Source: Grifola frondosa (Eukaryota; Basidiomycota; Agaricomycetes; Polyporales; Grifolaceae). Taken from it: DNA of 64,000 bases. Below the pieces are notes generated by a model, which did no database searches, had not been told where the DNA came from, and saw only the letters and a list, made by a program, of their open reading frames with translations. Made by a program: the position numbers and the translations under genes. Below, one piece after another: positions 11,850 through 23,775 of this stretch (within the stretch, counting starts at the first letter, position 1; each line of letters begins with the position of its first letter). Location: assembly GCA_001683735.1 (NCBI GenBank), contig LUGG01000011.1, positions 186,001 through 250,000 of the forward strand, given 5' to 3'.

Positions 11850-12186
11850 GTTGAATTAGAAAGAGCGCAAGTAGGAAAAGACACATGAACGGCTTCAGTG
11901 AAACAAAAACCTAACCCTAGCGGACAGAATGACAAGCCTAATTGGGAAGAAAAAGAAATGAATTGAAATATAATCTCCATATCGCGCTCCTAATAGAGCA
12001 CACGGGATACAAATTGACACAAATATACGGCGTTTTCACTGGGAATCATGTCTGCTCTTCTGTGACGGACGGCAGCGCTGCTGACTATTCCATTATCCAC
12101 GAATGACAGCAAAGTCCGCCATGTAGACCCCCATATGGCAATACTGGGATGGAAGCCTCGTGCGGCAGCGCGGTTACCCATGGTCA

Positions 12187-12193
12187 TATAAAG
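12187..12193 (+). promoter_or_regulatory. TATA box of the GST at 12246
   Basis: TATAAAG 59 bases upstream of the start codon, within the same TATAAAGACC string found upstream of the GST at 2403. Confidence 0.55.
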
Positions 12194-12245
12194 ACCATCG
12201 AGAGGACAGAAATCGCTGTAACACCATCCCCAACCCTCGGCCAAC

Positions 12246-13192
12246 ATGTCTCACGGCAAACAGTTCACCCTCTACAGCCACTACCGCGGAGCAAATGGAT
12301 GGTAAGAGCCGCCAGTATTCGCACTTCATGCCATGCCTGGACGCTCGAGAACTTTCAGGAAGGCGGCCATCGCGCTGGAAGAGCTGGGGCTGACGTACCA
12401 CACGATATACTTTAACTTTGACAAGCTCGAGCACAAGAACGCTGAATACGTCAAGCTCAACCCGAACGGCCGCATCCCCACGATCATCGACCACCACAAC
12501 AACGACTTCACCGTTGGTATGTCGTCGCTCGCCGTGCTTTGTATGCAGCTGACGATTGCGCGGAAGGGAGTCGGATGCGATCCTGACGTACCTCGTGGAG
12601 AAGTACGACACGGCGCACAAGATCTCCGTGTCGAAAGTTCGAGGACCGAATCACCCAGTTGCAATGGCTGTTCTTCCAGGCATCCGGTCAAGGGCGAGCA
12701 GCTTTCATTAGGCCGCGGAGTATCCTCGCTGACAGCTATTATAGACCGTACTTTGGGCAAGTTGGGTGGTTCAAGCTGTTCCATCCCGAGAAGGTCCCCA
12801 GCGCGATCTTGAGGTATCAGAACGAGATCCTCCGCGTCCTCTCTGTCCTTGAAGGCGTCCTTTCAAAGCAAGAATGGCTCGTTGGCGGCAAGTGCACCAT
12901 CGCAGATCTTTCCTTCATCCTGTGAGCTTCCCTCGCTATATGCTACCTTGCCGAGCTGACAACGCCGCGACGCAAGGTGGAAACCATCTCGCCACGACGT
13001 TCCTGCTCGCCGACTACGAGGGCTTCAACTTCGAGAAAGACTTCCCCGCCGTGCACAAGTAAGCTGCATATTAAATAACAAACAGAGTTACTCAGACTGA
13101 CGTTTATCGAAAGGTGGCACAACACCATGCTCGCGCGGCCCTCGGTCAAGAAATGCATGGAGCTCAGAGAAAGCCTCCTGAACGCACACTAG
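12246..13192 (+). pseudogene. Ure2-like glutathione S-transferase copy with three one-base frame breaks
   Basis: Same exon order as the GST at 2403: MSHGKQFTLYSHYRGANGW, IALEELGLTYHTIYFNFD, NPNGRIPTIIDHHNNDF, ESDAILTYLVEKYD, LQWLFFQASGQG, PYFGQVGWFK, EWLVGGKCTIADLSFIL, then HLATTFLLADYEGFNFEKDF and KKCMELRESLLNAH before TAG. The full domain set is present. However the frame breaks at 12514 (a T short before the second intron), at 12634 (an extra A) and at 12981 (an extra A at the start of the HLATT exon). Insertions as well as a deletion occur, so this may be true decay. Consensus error in homopolymers is the alternative, in which case the gene would be functional. Confidence 0.7.
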
Positions 13193-13719
13193 ATTGGTGC
13201 TTTGAGCGAGCAACCGTGACGCTCCGGACATTGACAGCAGAATGATACAACTTGTACAACCTCGATAGCACAACATGTGAGATTATATCCTTCTGTTTTG
13301 CTGAAACGACAACTGCGGGCATACAGCCCGACCTGGTAGTGTCAGCGAGCGCGCACTGTTCTTGATAAAGAATGAGGAACCTAGATTGTGGCGGACACAA
13401 GCACATGTCCTTTCAAAACAAAGTCGACGATTCGGTACTGGCATTCCCGGAGGAAGCATGTATGCAGTCCGATAATGAAGGAGCCACTCAGAGCAATTGT
13501 AACGCTCCAAAGCGCGTTTTTGTATACAAACTGCAAAAGCAATCGCGTCATCGTTTTTGTGAAGAATGGCTGCGCAGGATCGTAATCCATAAGCAGATGA
13601 CGGCCCCGTGTCCAGCAACCGCGCTTACGACGACGATATAACACCAGCGCAAAAATGCAGTCGGCACGGCGCCACCGGACCTCATCGACTGCAAACTCCA
13701 GACGAACCACCAAATAGTA

Positions 13720-14355
13720 ATGTCGCACGCAAGCAGTTCACGCTCTACAGCACTACCGTGCTCGAATGGATTGGTAGACCACTCGCCGCTATGTCCGGCG
13801 CAAATACTGACAGCCCGTGCAGGAAAGTCGCGATGGTCCTGGAGGAGCTCGGGCTGACGTACCACACGATAGCCACAGCCCGTACTTCGGCCAGGCCGGG
13901 TGGTTCATGCACGCCCACCCCGAGAAGATCCCGAGCGCCATCGTGCGGTACCAGAAAGAGACGCTGCGCGTCCTCTCCGTCCTCGAGGACGTGCTATCAA
14001 AACAGGAATGGCTCGTTGGCGGACGGTGCACCGTCGCCGACCTGTCCTTCATCATGTGCGTGCCCCCGCAGAAGTTCGTTCGACTGTGCTGAGAGCTGAA
14101 TCGCGGTTGTAGGTGGAACCATCTCGCGGTGACGTTCAGCGTCGTCGATTATGAAGGCTTCGATTTCGAGAGGGATTTCCCTGCTGTGTACAAGTGAGCA
14201 TGTGTGTGATGAGAGTTGGGCAGTTCGGGCTGACGGCATGAAATAGATGGCACAATGCTATGCTTGCCAGGCCTGCGATCAAGAAGTGCATGGAGGCCAG
14301 GGAGGACGCCCTGAACAGATACGAAGGCACCGCCAACGAGGCTGTAAAGGCTTGA
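13720..14355 (+). pseudogene. Ure2-like glutathione S-transferase copy with a central deletion
   Basis: The copy starts ATGTCGCACG but lacks one G, which puts QFTLYS out of frame with the start. After VAMVLEELGLTYHTI the sequence passes through eight bases (AGCCACAG, the end of an old intron) straight to PYFGQAGWFMHAHPEKIPSA. The NPNGR cis-proline loop, the ESDAI glutathione contact and the LQWLFFQASGQG helix are all missing. The C-terminal exons (EWLVGGRCTVADLSF, HLAVTFSVVDYEGFDFERDF, KKCMEAREDALNRYEG) are well preserved. A recent duplicate of the 12-kb gene that lost its active-site half; no GST activity is expected. Confidence 0.8.
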
Positions 14356-14488
14356 GTACTTAAGGTGATGGAGTAACAGCAAATAGAGCATTTATGCGAC
14401 ATCAAGGCGTATACATAGCTGCAACGTATTGTAGTAACTTGTTCCTTACAGCAGGGAGCGGGTAACCAAGACGTGGAGCAAAGCAATA

Positions 14489-15819
14489 TCATAGCTTCGA
14501 CGACGCAGCGGCCATCGTAGAAATGCTCTGCCTCATGCTTGCAGCAACGCCGTCCGGATTCTCTTGCACAACCTATGTGCCGCCTGTCAGAACAGCAAAA
14601 CATGCATCCTACGACGGCCACCTACGGAGTGCCCTGCCCGCGGGACCGTCTGCACCGACGCCATCTTCCGCACCTCGAGCACTGAATCGTGTGCATACTT
14701 CGGGCTGCCAACGTGATCAACAAGCAAGCACGACCCAAACCAAACACGGCGAAGGATTGACTACTCACACGAGGTCGTACCGGTCTCCAAATATGCAATG
14801 CACAGGAGTAGCCGGGTCAAGCACGCCCAGCCACTCCACAGCAACAAAGTAGGGCTCGGACTCGGCGTACGCCGTCCTCTCCTGTATCTTCGAGCACGCC
14901 AGCGCCACGGCAGTGCCGTCCTCCGCTGAAACGTCCTTAATGCCATGTTTCTGCACGCCCCAGAATCAGTACACACATACATGCAGACTACGGACCCACA
15001 CACAGAAGCTTCGGATACACACCACAAGCAGGGAAAGCACCCTGGGATGCCAGATTTTCCACGGGAGGCGCGTCTTGAAGTCCAGGAGCGCCTCCTCGCG
15101 GCTGCCCCAAGTATCGCGCCGGGCGGTGATAGCCTTGTGCATGAATTTCAGCGCGCGCTCTCGCTCTGCGAGGTGGGCGTTGAATACAGCGCGGGTGATC
15201 AGCGACGGCTCGACCAGGACGATAGCCTCGTAGGGCACGCCCTTCCCTGCATCCGAGGAAATCGTACTCAACAAGCTAAATGCATGGTCGTTCAGCATCG
15301 GTCTCTCGCGAGCAGTGCGGTCTCACATTGCGGTAGCACCAGAGGAGTGTCCGATCCCGACGAGCCTGTGCCCGGAAAAGTCGCGCGAGGCGAGGGCCGT
15401 CTGCAGCCCGGCCGCCCACTCCCGCACAGCTGCAGCAGCGTCAGCGCAGAGCCATCGACAGCCACGAGCACTCACACAGCCCGCACGCGCCGTCGTCCTT
15501 CAGCAGCGCGTCGTTCAGGACACCCGCCTCGCCGTGGCTCTGCCAGTCGAACGCCCACGCCTCACGGATAGAAGGAGGATCGTGGTCAAACAACGAACCA
15601 ATGACTGGCTCCCAGACCTCCTTATCTGTCCGCAGCCCGCCGTCAGCATGAGAACCGGTGCACGCCCGAGCACGTACGCGATCCCGTGCAGTGCGTGAAC
15701 ACGAGCGTGGGCCCGCCCGGTGCGGGGCGCGCGGGCACGTAGCGCTTCCCGACGAGCTTCAGCCCGGGCTTTGTGGCGGCGGGGTACGTGAACACTGCTG
15801 TGGATGTTGTGAAAGACAT
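14489..15819 (-). CDS. alpha/beta-hydrolase fold protein
   Basis: Serine hydrolase-like protein of about 330 residues, substrate unknown. Exons begin MSFTTSTAVF at 15819. Conserved features in order: GGPTLVFTHCTGSHKEVWEP (oxyanion region after the first core strand), REAWAFDWQSHGEAGVLN, the nucleophile elbow GIGHSSGAT, YEAIVLVEP, ARRDTWGSREEA, LPWKIWHPRVL, VPVH-like TPVHCIFGDRYD (acid), and RAGHS near the C-terminus (histidine). It ends AAASSKL and TGA. I recall this as a basidiomycete AB-hydrolase family with no defined substrate. At the second intron the phases disagree by one base, so a small sequence error or a non-canonical site is present there. No signal peptide is apparent, suggesting an intracellular enzyme. 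Confidence 0.72.
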
Positions 15820-16401
15820 GGTGTGGAGGGGTGGGGGTGGAACACGGCGGAGGCCTGCAGCGCTCAGTATTTGAGGGCGCCATCATGCATCAGAAGACCG
15901 CGAGCCCTGCGGGACCCGGACCATTGATTGACCCTGCACGCGAGACCGGCGGTGTTCATGATGCGAACATTGGTGGCGTGTATACGGACGCATGTCATTC
16001 ACTATGTAGAGTTTGCAGGTCGTTCGTCTAGATTTTACAGTCCTCGGTGCTCGTGAGTGGGAGCAACTGCTGAATTCGCTCGATCATTACGACTGTGATT
16101 AGCGCTTGTAGTCAAACGACAAGTGAAAACGTGCAGAAATTGCTTCCTGCGTGGAGCACCAGGTCGGACAGCCGTGCAATTGTTTACATGTACATTAAAC
16201 ATTAGTAAAACAATAACAAGGACTCTACATAAGATAAATATCTGAACGTAATGCCTCCGTGAGGCAGCATTTCAGGATTGCAAGCTGCGAAATCATTGTT
16301 CAGTCAAGTTGACCAAGTTAACGGAAGCAATGGACTGACCATACAATTATCACGGTTTATTGTAATCAGTCGCGCAAGATGTACACGGTGCCAGTCATAC
16401 C
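15820..16401. other. intergenic stretch
   Basis: Between two minus-strand genes. Short AT-rich part around 16180-16250. No coding or RNA feature seen. Confidence 0.5.
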
Positions 16402-17696
16402 TCATTCAACGACTTCCTCTTCATCGCTGTCCTCTTCTCGTGCCTGCTCGCGGCGGGCTGCATCCCGTGCTCGCCTCGCTAGCTCCTTGTCAGGGTGCAA
16501 GTCACCTATATTCAAGTACTGATTGCATCCCGAGGCAGGACACTTTTTCTTTGAATTCTTATTCGGGCCCAGGAATTCCCGTATGGCACCGGCAGAGAAG
16601 GAGTGCCCACAGACAGAACTGTATGACATGCAGAATGCGTTTAGAAACGCAACTAGACGTTGAAAATGCGAATGCTGTACGTACGATGTCAATGGATCGA
16701 TCAGGGTAGTCAATGTCAAGGGACACTTGTAATCCTGGGTGACACCGCCCACTTGCACATCGTCATCGTCGTCACTATCATCACCATCCTCTATCGTTTG
16801 ATGGTGAGTTCAGCAAAGTCAACTTATCGTCAAGCTGTCTACCAACCATGAGGGATAAAGTCCGTGACAGGAGGCATAGCGACATTTGGATTTTGCACCT
16901 CCTATGCATAACATGATTAGAAAGAAATGGTCGGACAAGCAAGTCTGATAAACGAACGAAGACTGCTTGTCGGAAGAGTAAGTACATATCATTCTTGGCA
17001 TATTTCTGTCGGGTTGTCTTGCTCTTATATTCTTCCAGTTTCTGTTGGACATTTCTTCATAGACATCAATGATGCCACTCTATACAAGAGTGAGAATTAC
17101 AAACGTTGACACGTATGATTGCCACTTACAATTTCTTCGCGCTCAACCAGCCTCTGGTTAATACCTTCTAAAGTCCTTTGGTGTGCCGCGAATTCATTCT
17201 CAGTGTCGATCAGCTCCCGCATAATGTGGTCAATCTCCAAAAGTTCCTTTACGTCTCCATTAACTTCATACAGAATATGATAATTAATGCTGTAGCTCAC
17301 TTGTTCCCCCTGCTCTCCTTCTGTAAATTCTGCATGGGAGGCAGCTATATCTTTGATAAGACCATACCAGGGCTTATGCAGCTCGTCCTTGATCGTGCCC
17401 CAGTCTTTCGCCATTCCAGCAATTTTTGGAGCATGGTTCTTATCCAGCGGCTGATCGCCAAAGCTCTTCAACGGATCATCGCCCACGGCCTCTGCTTGAC
17501 TGGCACGCCCACCGCCGCGCTTTCTCTCCTTCTTCATGGCCTTGCTAGAACGTCGTGGCTGATCCTCGTCCTCTTCGTCATCCTCCACGTCTTCTTCCTC
17601 TTGTCTCTGCAGCTGACTAGGGCCGTCTTCCTCTATGGCATCTGAGGGCTCCCTCCGAAGAGTTCTGGTGCGACGCGAAGATGTGGAGACTGGCAT
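16402..17696 (-). CDS. NSE2: E3 SUMO-protein ligase NSE2/MMS21 of the SMC5-SMC6 complex
   Basis: Nuclear SUMO ligase that docks on Smc5 and acts in DNA repair. The N-terminal exon (MPVSTSSRRTRT, acidic stretch, ENEFAAHQ helix) leads to a helical Smc5-binding region (EEYKSKTTRQKYAKND) and VAMPPVTDFIPH. The MMS21-type SP-RING follows: KCPLTLTTLIDPLTS, SVCGHSFS, and KKCPASGC with the zinc ligands C, C-x-H and C-x4-C. An acidic tail closes the protein. Most exon junctions keep frame. The exception is near 17052, where AAA should apparently be AAAA for the helix to stay in frame. The gene is essential in yeast, so I treat that as a likely consensus error. It shares a short upstream region with MRPS12. 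Confidence 0.85.
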
Positions 17697-17839
17697 TTCT
17701 CGAGTGCTGGAAATTGAAGGTTGGACGCGAAGACGCGCACCGCAGGGAACGCGCGCGTGACAATATTTAGGGCCGGGCGAGTCGCGGCCTCACTGACTTG
17801 CTCGAGAGTCCACTCAGGTAGTTCAGCTCGTCCGCAAAT
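17697..17839. promoter_or_regulatory. shared divergent promoter region of NSE2 and MRPS12
   Basis: Only 143 bases separate the two start codons, which point away from each other. The stretch is GC-rich with no clear TATA box, typical of housekeeping bidirectional promoters. Confidence 0.45.
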
Positions 17840-18459
17840 ATGTTGTCTGCTGTCCGATTATCCACTCATTTCACGCGGCAATGGTCGCCTTCGCTGCTCC
17901 AGCAGTCGCTATGCCGTACCCCGACATCCATGCTCTCTTTCGCCCGGTTCTTCCACCCCTCACCACCCGCGCTGGTCACTCTCAACCAGGCTACACGTCG
18001 GAAACACCAGAAGAAAGTCAAGCCCTCTAGATCACCACTCCTGTTTGGAAACACGCAGAAAAAGGGCGTGGTCAGCCAAATATATATTCAAAAACCGAAG
18101 AAGCCCAACTCCGCTAAGCGGAAGGTTGCGCGAGTCAAGCTCACGTCTGGAAAGACGGTGCAGGCGTACATCCCTGGGGAGGGACACAATCTGCAGGAAC
18201 ATAGCGTGGTGCTTGTGAGGGGTGGTCGTGCGCAAGATCTTCCTGGTGTCCGGTACGCAACTCACTCTCGGCACATCGTCGAACTTAAGCTGAGATATTG
18301 CTCGTGGTAGGTATAAGCTGGTCCGTGGTTGTCTGGATCTTGGAGCCGTGGTTAATAGGACGACTTCGCGGAGTAAATATGGAGGTTGGTGTTTTGTTAT
18401 TATCTGTGTCCTCCTTGATTGATTGTTTCCTTACAGCTAAGAAGCCAAAACAGCAATAG
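17840..18459 (+). CDS. MRPS12: mitochondrial small ribosomal subunit protein uS12m
   Basis: Component of the mitochondrial 30S-type decoding centre. An arginine-rich, Ser/Leu-rich leader ([15 protein letters not shown]) suits mitochondrial import. The S12 core then follows: [50 protein letters not shown], and after two short introns [24 protein letters not shown] and TAG at 18457. The bacterial S12 hallmarks [16 protein letters not shown] and SKYG are all present. A second methionine (MLSFARFF, about 17930) could be an alternative start, but the upstream one gives the longer presequence. Frame is clean throughout. Confidence 0.93.
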
Positions 18460-18728
18460 ACAACTTGGACGATCTGCTGAGGGCATGGAACAGGTTTCCT
18501 ATTGCTTGGGATATGTGCTTAACTCATAGTTATAGCTTCAGCTCACCCGACAGATACATCTCGTCAGGTCCGGCTCATAGAGTATGATGAGCCTTATAGC
18601 TTCACGTAACATTACAAGTGGAGTACACTACAGGACCCGGGTATATCAATAAGGGGGATTCTCGTAACATGCATTGCCCAGTCCATTTGTCCGCGATCCA
18701 CAACATAACTTCCCAAGATAGAAATCCG

Positions 18729-21700
18729 TCATACCTTTAAAATCTCTCCAGCCTCTCTTACCATGTCCTCCCACTCCCGCGACGCCCGCACTGCCTTCTC
18801 GATTTCCGAGTTGATTGCCCAAACCCAGGCGTCTCTTTCCAGCTTGCTTCTCGTGCGGAACACCGCGACCTTTCTCTTAGCCGACAACGGAGGCACGTCC
18901 GCACTACCGAGTTTGCGTCCCCGCTCAGCTTTGATATTGCGGTACCAAATCACGAACAGCGTGTCTTCCTCGCCATCATCTGTCTCTAGGCCATCCTGGT
19001 ACCGTCGTGCGACGTGTGGGGCATCAGGATTGTACTGGCCTTCCGGCAGGTAGTGCGCGGCGAAGTAGCCGGAGCAGACGTACGCGTCAAGAATGCTAAT
19101 CACCTTGCTCTTGCGGTGGTGCAACGACGTCCTCCCCGTTATGCGATACTGCACAAGGTGACCGGAGACCAGGACAAGCTGTATATGCCTTGAAGCAAAG
19201 CAGTGAGCATGAGAATGAAGTTGAAAATAGATGGCGTGTGACACGCACTTGTACGATCCCCACCAGCCCTTGCGCCCGTAGAGCCTGCCGCACTTCAAGA
19301 TCGGGCGACAGTCGTCGAGAACACACCAATTGAAAAAGGAACTGAGGTCTGGCAGAGATGCGGCCGGATCGGGAGGCGGCTCGGGCGGCGCCTCATGCGT
19401 GCCTCCATGCCTGTACTCACGGTCATCAGGGTACCGTCGGGGCGTGATGCGCTCCCGTCCTGTGCTAAAATGCGCGATGTCCATCTCTCGGCGAGCGTCG
19501 ACTTCATGTCGCTTCTTCCAGTACGAGACGAGAGGCCGAAGCCTTGTGATCCATTCCAACGCAATTTGGCACGAATAAGTCTATAGACAGAGCGCCATGA
19601 GTACATGAGTAGCAAAATCTGAAAAAGAGGGCGTACCTCAAACCTGATGACGCGCCCCGACGTGAGCAATAATTCAAAAGACCGCCGCATCCTGAGATGC
19701 ATCTTATTCTGAACCTGGGCCATGCCAACATCACCACCGGGGTCCTCATCATCGCTCTCGTTTCTCTCGACCTGCTCCCAAAAGCCCTCCGTGTCCTCCC
19801 AATTTGGCGTGTGTCTCCCTGGCGGCTCCTGCGTGTGCATCGGAATCAACTGAAATGCACGCCGCACCGCAACGACGGTCCGCAAGTCCGACATTCCCGT
19901 GGCGTCCAAAATCTGATGAGCGCCTCTCCGCACCTCTCGCTGTCGTAGCGTTTGTGCCCCGTCTGTATTTTCTAGGTTACCCGGAGGGAGCCCAGGGGGA
20001 ACCGGATGGTGCGCATGTGCCGGGGGGAGCGCAAAGAGGTAACCGTCATGTGTTGTCAGGTATACAGGTTGTTTCAGCTGCGAGTTTGGCCTGATGCGTT
20101 CCAGGAAACCTTCGATCCCAGGCGGCTCGTCCAGCCTTGTGCCGTCCTTCATGTGTAATCGTGCAGGAAAGTGCTTCTTGAGACGGATCTCCAGATGGCT
20201 TGACTTTCCCGCCTGTAAACGCGTCCTTGTAAGGTTGGAATGAACGTTGATATGCATTTAACGACGCTTGCCTGTTTCAGTGCGAGACCACACAAGACGG
20301 CCCATTCGCGGGGTTTCTCTTGCACATCTTCGAGCTGCCAAACCCAGTCCAAATTTGTCTCTAGGCGCCATGCGAGCTCCAAGGCCACGCCCTCCTCTAG
20401 CTGCCGTTCTATCAGCGAATGGTACTCTTGCACCTTGCACAAGTACTTCCGGCAGAGGTCAATAACATTGTCTTTACGAAACACCGCATACGCTGAGTTG
20501 ATGTCGGCGCTGTCGTAACCCGGTATATCGATTTTAACACGGGTATCGAGGATTGGACAACGGATCTCAATATACTGGGGTATTTGGCCGCCAAAATGAC
20601 GCCTAAGAATCGATGAGCTTTAAACTTAAGGACAAGGAGTCGATCTACCAAAGCTGCCAGAACCAGTCGACGGCCCTGGTGCGACTCTTCATTTTGAACA
20701 CAAATATATTCGTGCCACGCTTGGCTCCGAGAAGTAACTGTCGCCCCTTGGAACGGATTCGTAGTGGCACGGGAGGACATGTGAGGCAGAAACTGAGGTC
20801 GACGAAGGAATACAACGACAATCTTGTCGTCGAAGATCCGAGAGGAACAACAAATGCGAGACTCTTTTCACCAAACAGCCATTCTCTTCCGGGGATGGCC
20901 TGGGTCGATGAGATGGTCAATCATAGCGATCGCAAACAGAAACGAACACGTACATGGTCTGCGTATAACTCCAATCGATCCTTACGCCAAGCAACGATGT
21001 ACTCAGCCCAAGCCTCGTTATCTAAACGTCTCGTTATCCGATTCTGTGATTCATCGAATGCCGGAGGAACAGGATCTTCCGTGTATGAGACTCTGACGAG
21101 CATCCGGTCTGTCTGGAGCTCAATGAAGATAGGATGGAGAAACAGAGATATCACTACCTCTTAGAATAACACACCCCACGGAACCTGGTTTTCAGCCGTA
21201 GCTTGTTGAGCAGCACCAGCGCTGGTGGCTCCCACTTCGCTACCTTTACGCGCGAGCACCTCTGCAGGGGGAGCTGGGGCTTCCTCTTCATAATGGACGA
21301 ACCTCTTAGTGGCCTTTGTCTTGTCAAGGATGGGGCCTGCTGAAGAAATGTTGTCGGCTACTGTGATGTCGGGTATTGATTCAGAAGGCACTCGGGACGA
21401 AGAAAGGCCAGATGCCGTATGGTTCTTGCGACCGTCCTGTTGAGGAAGCGAACGCCCCAATAGCGCAGTGGCTGAAGTCTCACTCGGCACTCTCGGCGAC
21501 TCGTCCTCGTTATTGACGTCCCTGAGAGGAGGTGGTACAGAGGGTCCTTCTTCCGCTGGGGCTTGAGCAAAGTGAGACGGGGCCGTCACGAAAGTCTCGG
21601 CGCCAGCAGATGCAGGCTGCGCAACCATGTCCAAAGGAACTCTAGGAGGCTCTACATTGGAATTGCGAATGCTTCCAGGATGACTTCCGTCTAGTATATT

Positions 21701-22063
21701 CACTCCCAGGAAGACACCGACGTCGAACGACGTTCCCACCCACCGCTGCGTGGATTTGGCGCGCTTGTGGTGCATACGTGCCTGGCCCCACTCGCTTTCT
21801 TCCACCGTCGGAACATCTCCTCGCGAACGCTCCTTTCCTGGCTTTCTCCCCATTCTTCATGTTTGCCTCCATGTCCAAGGAAGAACTCCAGAGCATGTTT
21901 CTTGATCGCCTTCTTCAAATTGCTTTCATCGTCATCTTCAGAGACAGATGTCGTGGAAATCACAGTGAGCGGTCGTGCCAGCACCGACGTCCGTGAGGAG
22001 CCCTCTGCTAGCGCACTGCCGGCATGGGCCCCACAAATCTTCGTCGGTACTTGTGCTTGTCAT
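18729..22063 (-). CDS. Spo71/Mug56-like protein with PH domains
   Basis: Large multi-exon protein resembling fungal Spo71-type PH-domain proteins, which in yeasts guide prospore-membrane growth. N-terminal exons hold RPLTVISTTSVSEDDDES, KKAIKKHALEFFLG and TQRWVGTSFDVGVFLGVNI. A disordered Ser/Pro-rich part follows. Then come RRLDNEAWAEYIVAWR, SLYSFVDLSFCLTCPP (first PH), QYIEIRCPILDTRVKIDIPG, FPARLHMKDGTRLDEPPGIE, PVYLTTHDGYLFALPP, RRSFELLLTSGRVIRFE, WITRLRPLVSYWKKRH, VLVSGHLVQYRITGR, AYVCSGYFAAHYLPEGQY and EEDTLFVIWYR (second PH). The intron at 20213-20271 uses a GC donor. One-base breaks occur near 22029, 21796 and at the intron around 21150. A role in sporulation membranes is inferred from the yeast family only. 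Confidence 0.8.
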
Positions 22064-22730
22064 GGTCGGTGGTGTCCTCTGAAACGAAAGATACAAGGGG
22101 AAAAGAGGATGACATTCAGACGATGATAGCAGTTAATGAAGCATGGATGCTCTGTTGTGTGAAGCCTAGCCGAAAGTACTGGGAGCCGCCATTCTGACCT
22201 TCTGAGACAATGAACAGGGTTGAAGCCATTCCACTTGGGCCTCGGCAATCACCGACCTCGCGATCAAAATGGTTGCTTGAACGTCACATGCAATTTGAAG
22301 ATCGTTCGCGAGATTACTGCATGTTCTTCGCAATACATGTACAGAATTGGGGAAATTCTGCCTGAGGGCCTGGCGACACCATAGCCATGCGTTGAACGTA
22401 AGCGTTGGTCGGCGCATTGAAGTTCAGGTTGATCGCTGACATACTGCAGAAGATCTACTCCATAGTTAGTTCTGACCCTCCCGCGAGTCGATTCCTACTA
22501 CTTGATTAGTGACTCATGAATGTGTCAGACAACACACATCTCCTTCAGTATAATTCATCCAATATTCTCATGAACTGCCAATGTTGATGTTCCAGCCAAT
22601 GCTGTAGGACTAATGAACTTGAAGCTCAGATATTCATTGAAAAACAGGATAGCAACATAAAATTTCTGTACAGAAGCATCAATGGAGCGCTGTAGAACGG
22701 CCAGTAATCTTCCCCTCCGTCATGGCGGTA
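22064..22730. other. intergenic stretch
   Basis: Between the start of the PH-domain gene and the 3' end of the next GST. A minus-strand open frame of 83 codons at 22166 has no motif and no splice context, so it is not called. Confidence 0.45.
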
Positions 22731-23684
22731 TCACTTGGCATTGACAGAATCTTTGATTTCGAACGTTTTCTTGACTGCGTCACGAGAGGCCATAGCCATG
22801 TGCCACCTCGAGCTCAACGTTAGTACCTTGCCATTTGACCATACGATTTGATGCACTACTCACTTATGGACTGCAGGAAAGTTCTTCTCAATCTCGAAGT
22901 CGTGGTTCGTTCGCGCCTGCGCAGTGAAAATCCCCTGGTTCCACCTGGTGCAGATATTAATATACTATGGTCCAGAAATTTTGCGCGGCCTTACGTGATG
23001 AAGGACAGGTCCGCTACAGTGCACTTGTTGCCTACGAGCCATTGTTGCTTCGACAGAACGCCATCCAGCACGCCCAACACACGATTTATTTCGTTCTTGT
23101 ACCGCTCAATAGCACTAGGAACCTTCTCCGGGTGGTAGAAGATGAACCACGCGAATTGACCGAAATACGGGCTACGCCACATGACAAATGTTATCGTTTT
23201 GACAGCGCGCGCGGTGAGAATCAAGATACGCTTACCCTTGACCGGAGGCTTGGAAAAACAGCCACTGAAGCTGACTGATCCTATCCTCGAATCCGGTGAC
23301 GCTGATTTTGTGTTCAGTGTCATATTTCTCGACGAGATAAGTAATGATTGCATTCGACTCCCTGGAAATATGGTTCACTTGACTGAATGGTTACTCGAAT
23401 TAACAGACGTACCATATGACGAAGTCGTTGTTCTTATGGTCAATCAACGTAGGAATTCGTCCATTGGGATTGTACTTTGTGTGCTCTTCGCCCTTCTGCT
23501 CGTTCTTGCCGAAATCGAGGTAAATTGACTCGTATGACAAGCCGAGCTCTTCTAGGACAATTGCTACCTTCCTGGCGGAGGCCCATCAGTGATTTATGAT
23601 TAACCAATGCATTATTGGAGCGACTCACCATCCGTTCGGTCCACCCTTGTGAGTATAGAGTGTGAACTGCTTTCCGTGAGACAT
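22731..23684 (-). CDS. glutathione S-transferase, Ure2-like class
   Basis: Second apparently intact GST of the cluster, on the opposite strand. Exons give MSHGKQFTLYTHKGGPNGW, KVAIVLEELGLSYESIYLDF, NPNGRIPTLIDHKNNDF (cis-Pro loop), ESNAIITYLVEKYD (glutathione contact), EDRISQLQWLFFQASGQG, PYFGQFAWFIFYHPEKVPSA, QQWLVGNKCTVADLSFIT, and a last exon ending VKKTFEIKDSVNAK before the stop at 22731. Exon order and intron positions equal those of the GST at 2403. Frame is maintained at the junctions inspected. Its separation from the other copies by the housekeeping block suggests an inverted or dispersed duplication. Confidence 0.86.
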
Positions 23685-23767
23685 TGGGATTTACAAACAA
23701 GTGAGTGGTCTGTTGAGGAATGTTCTGAGGAAAGGCTGCTACTGATTCTTTGCCTTCAATGCGTCGT

Positions 23768-23775
23768 TACTTATA
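23768..23775 (-). promoter_or_regulatory. TATA-like box of the minus-strand GST
   Basis: On the minus strand the string GGTATAAGTA lies about 85 bases upstream of the start at 23684, a spacing similar to the TATA boxes of the other GST genes. Confidence 0.4.

Noticed and set aside
8440..12000. Terminal inverted repeats for the transposase element
   Set aside because: I compared 100-150 bases on each side (for example AGTCAC near 8556 and CTTCAGTG near 11900) and found no convincing mirrored pair or direct repeat.
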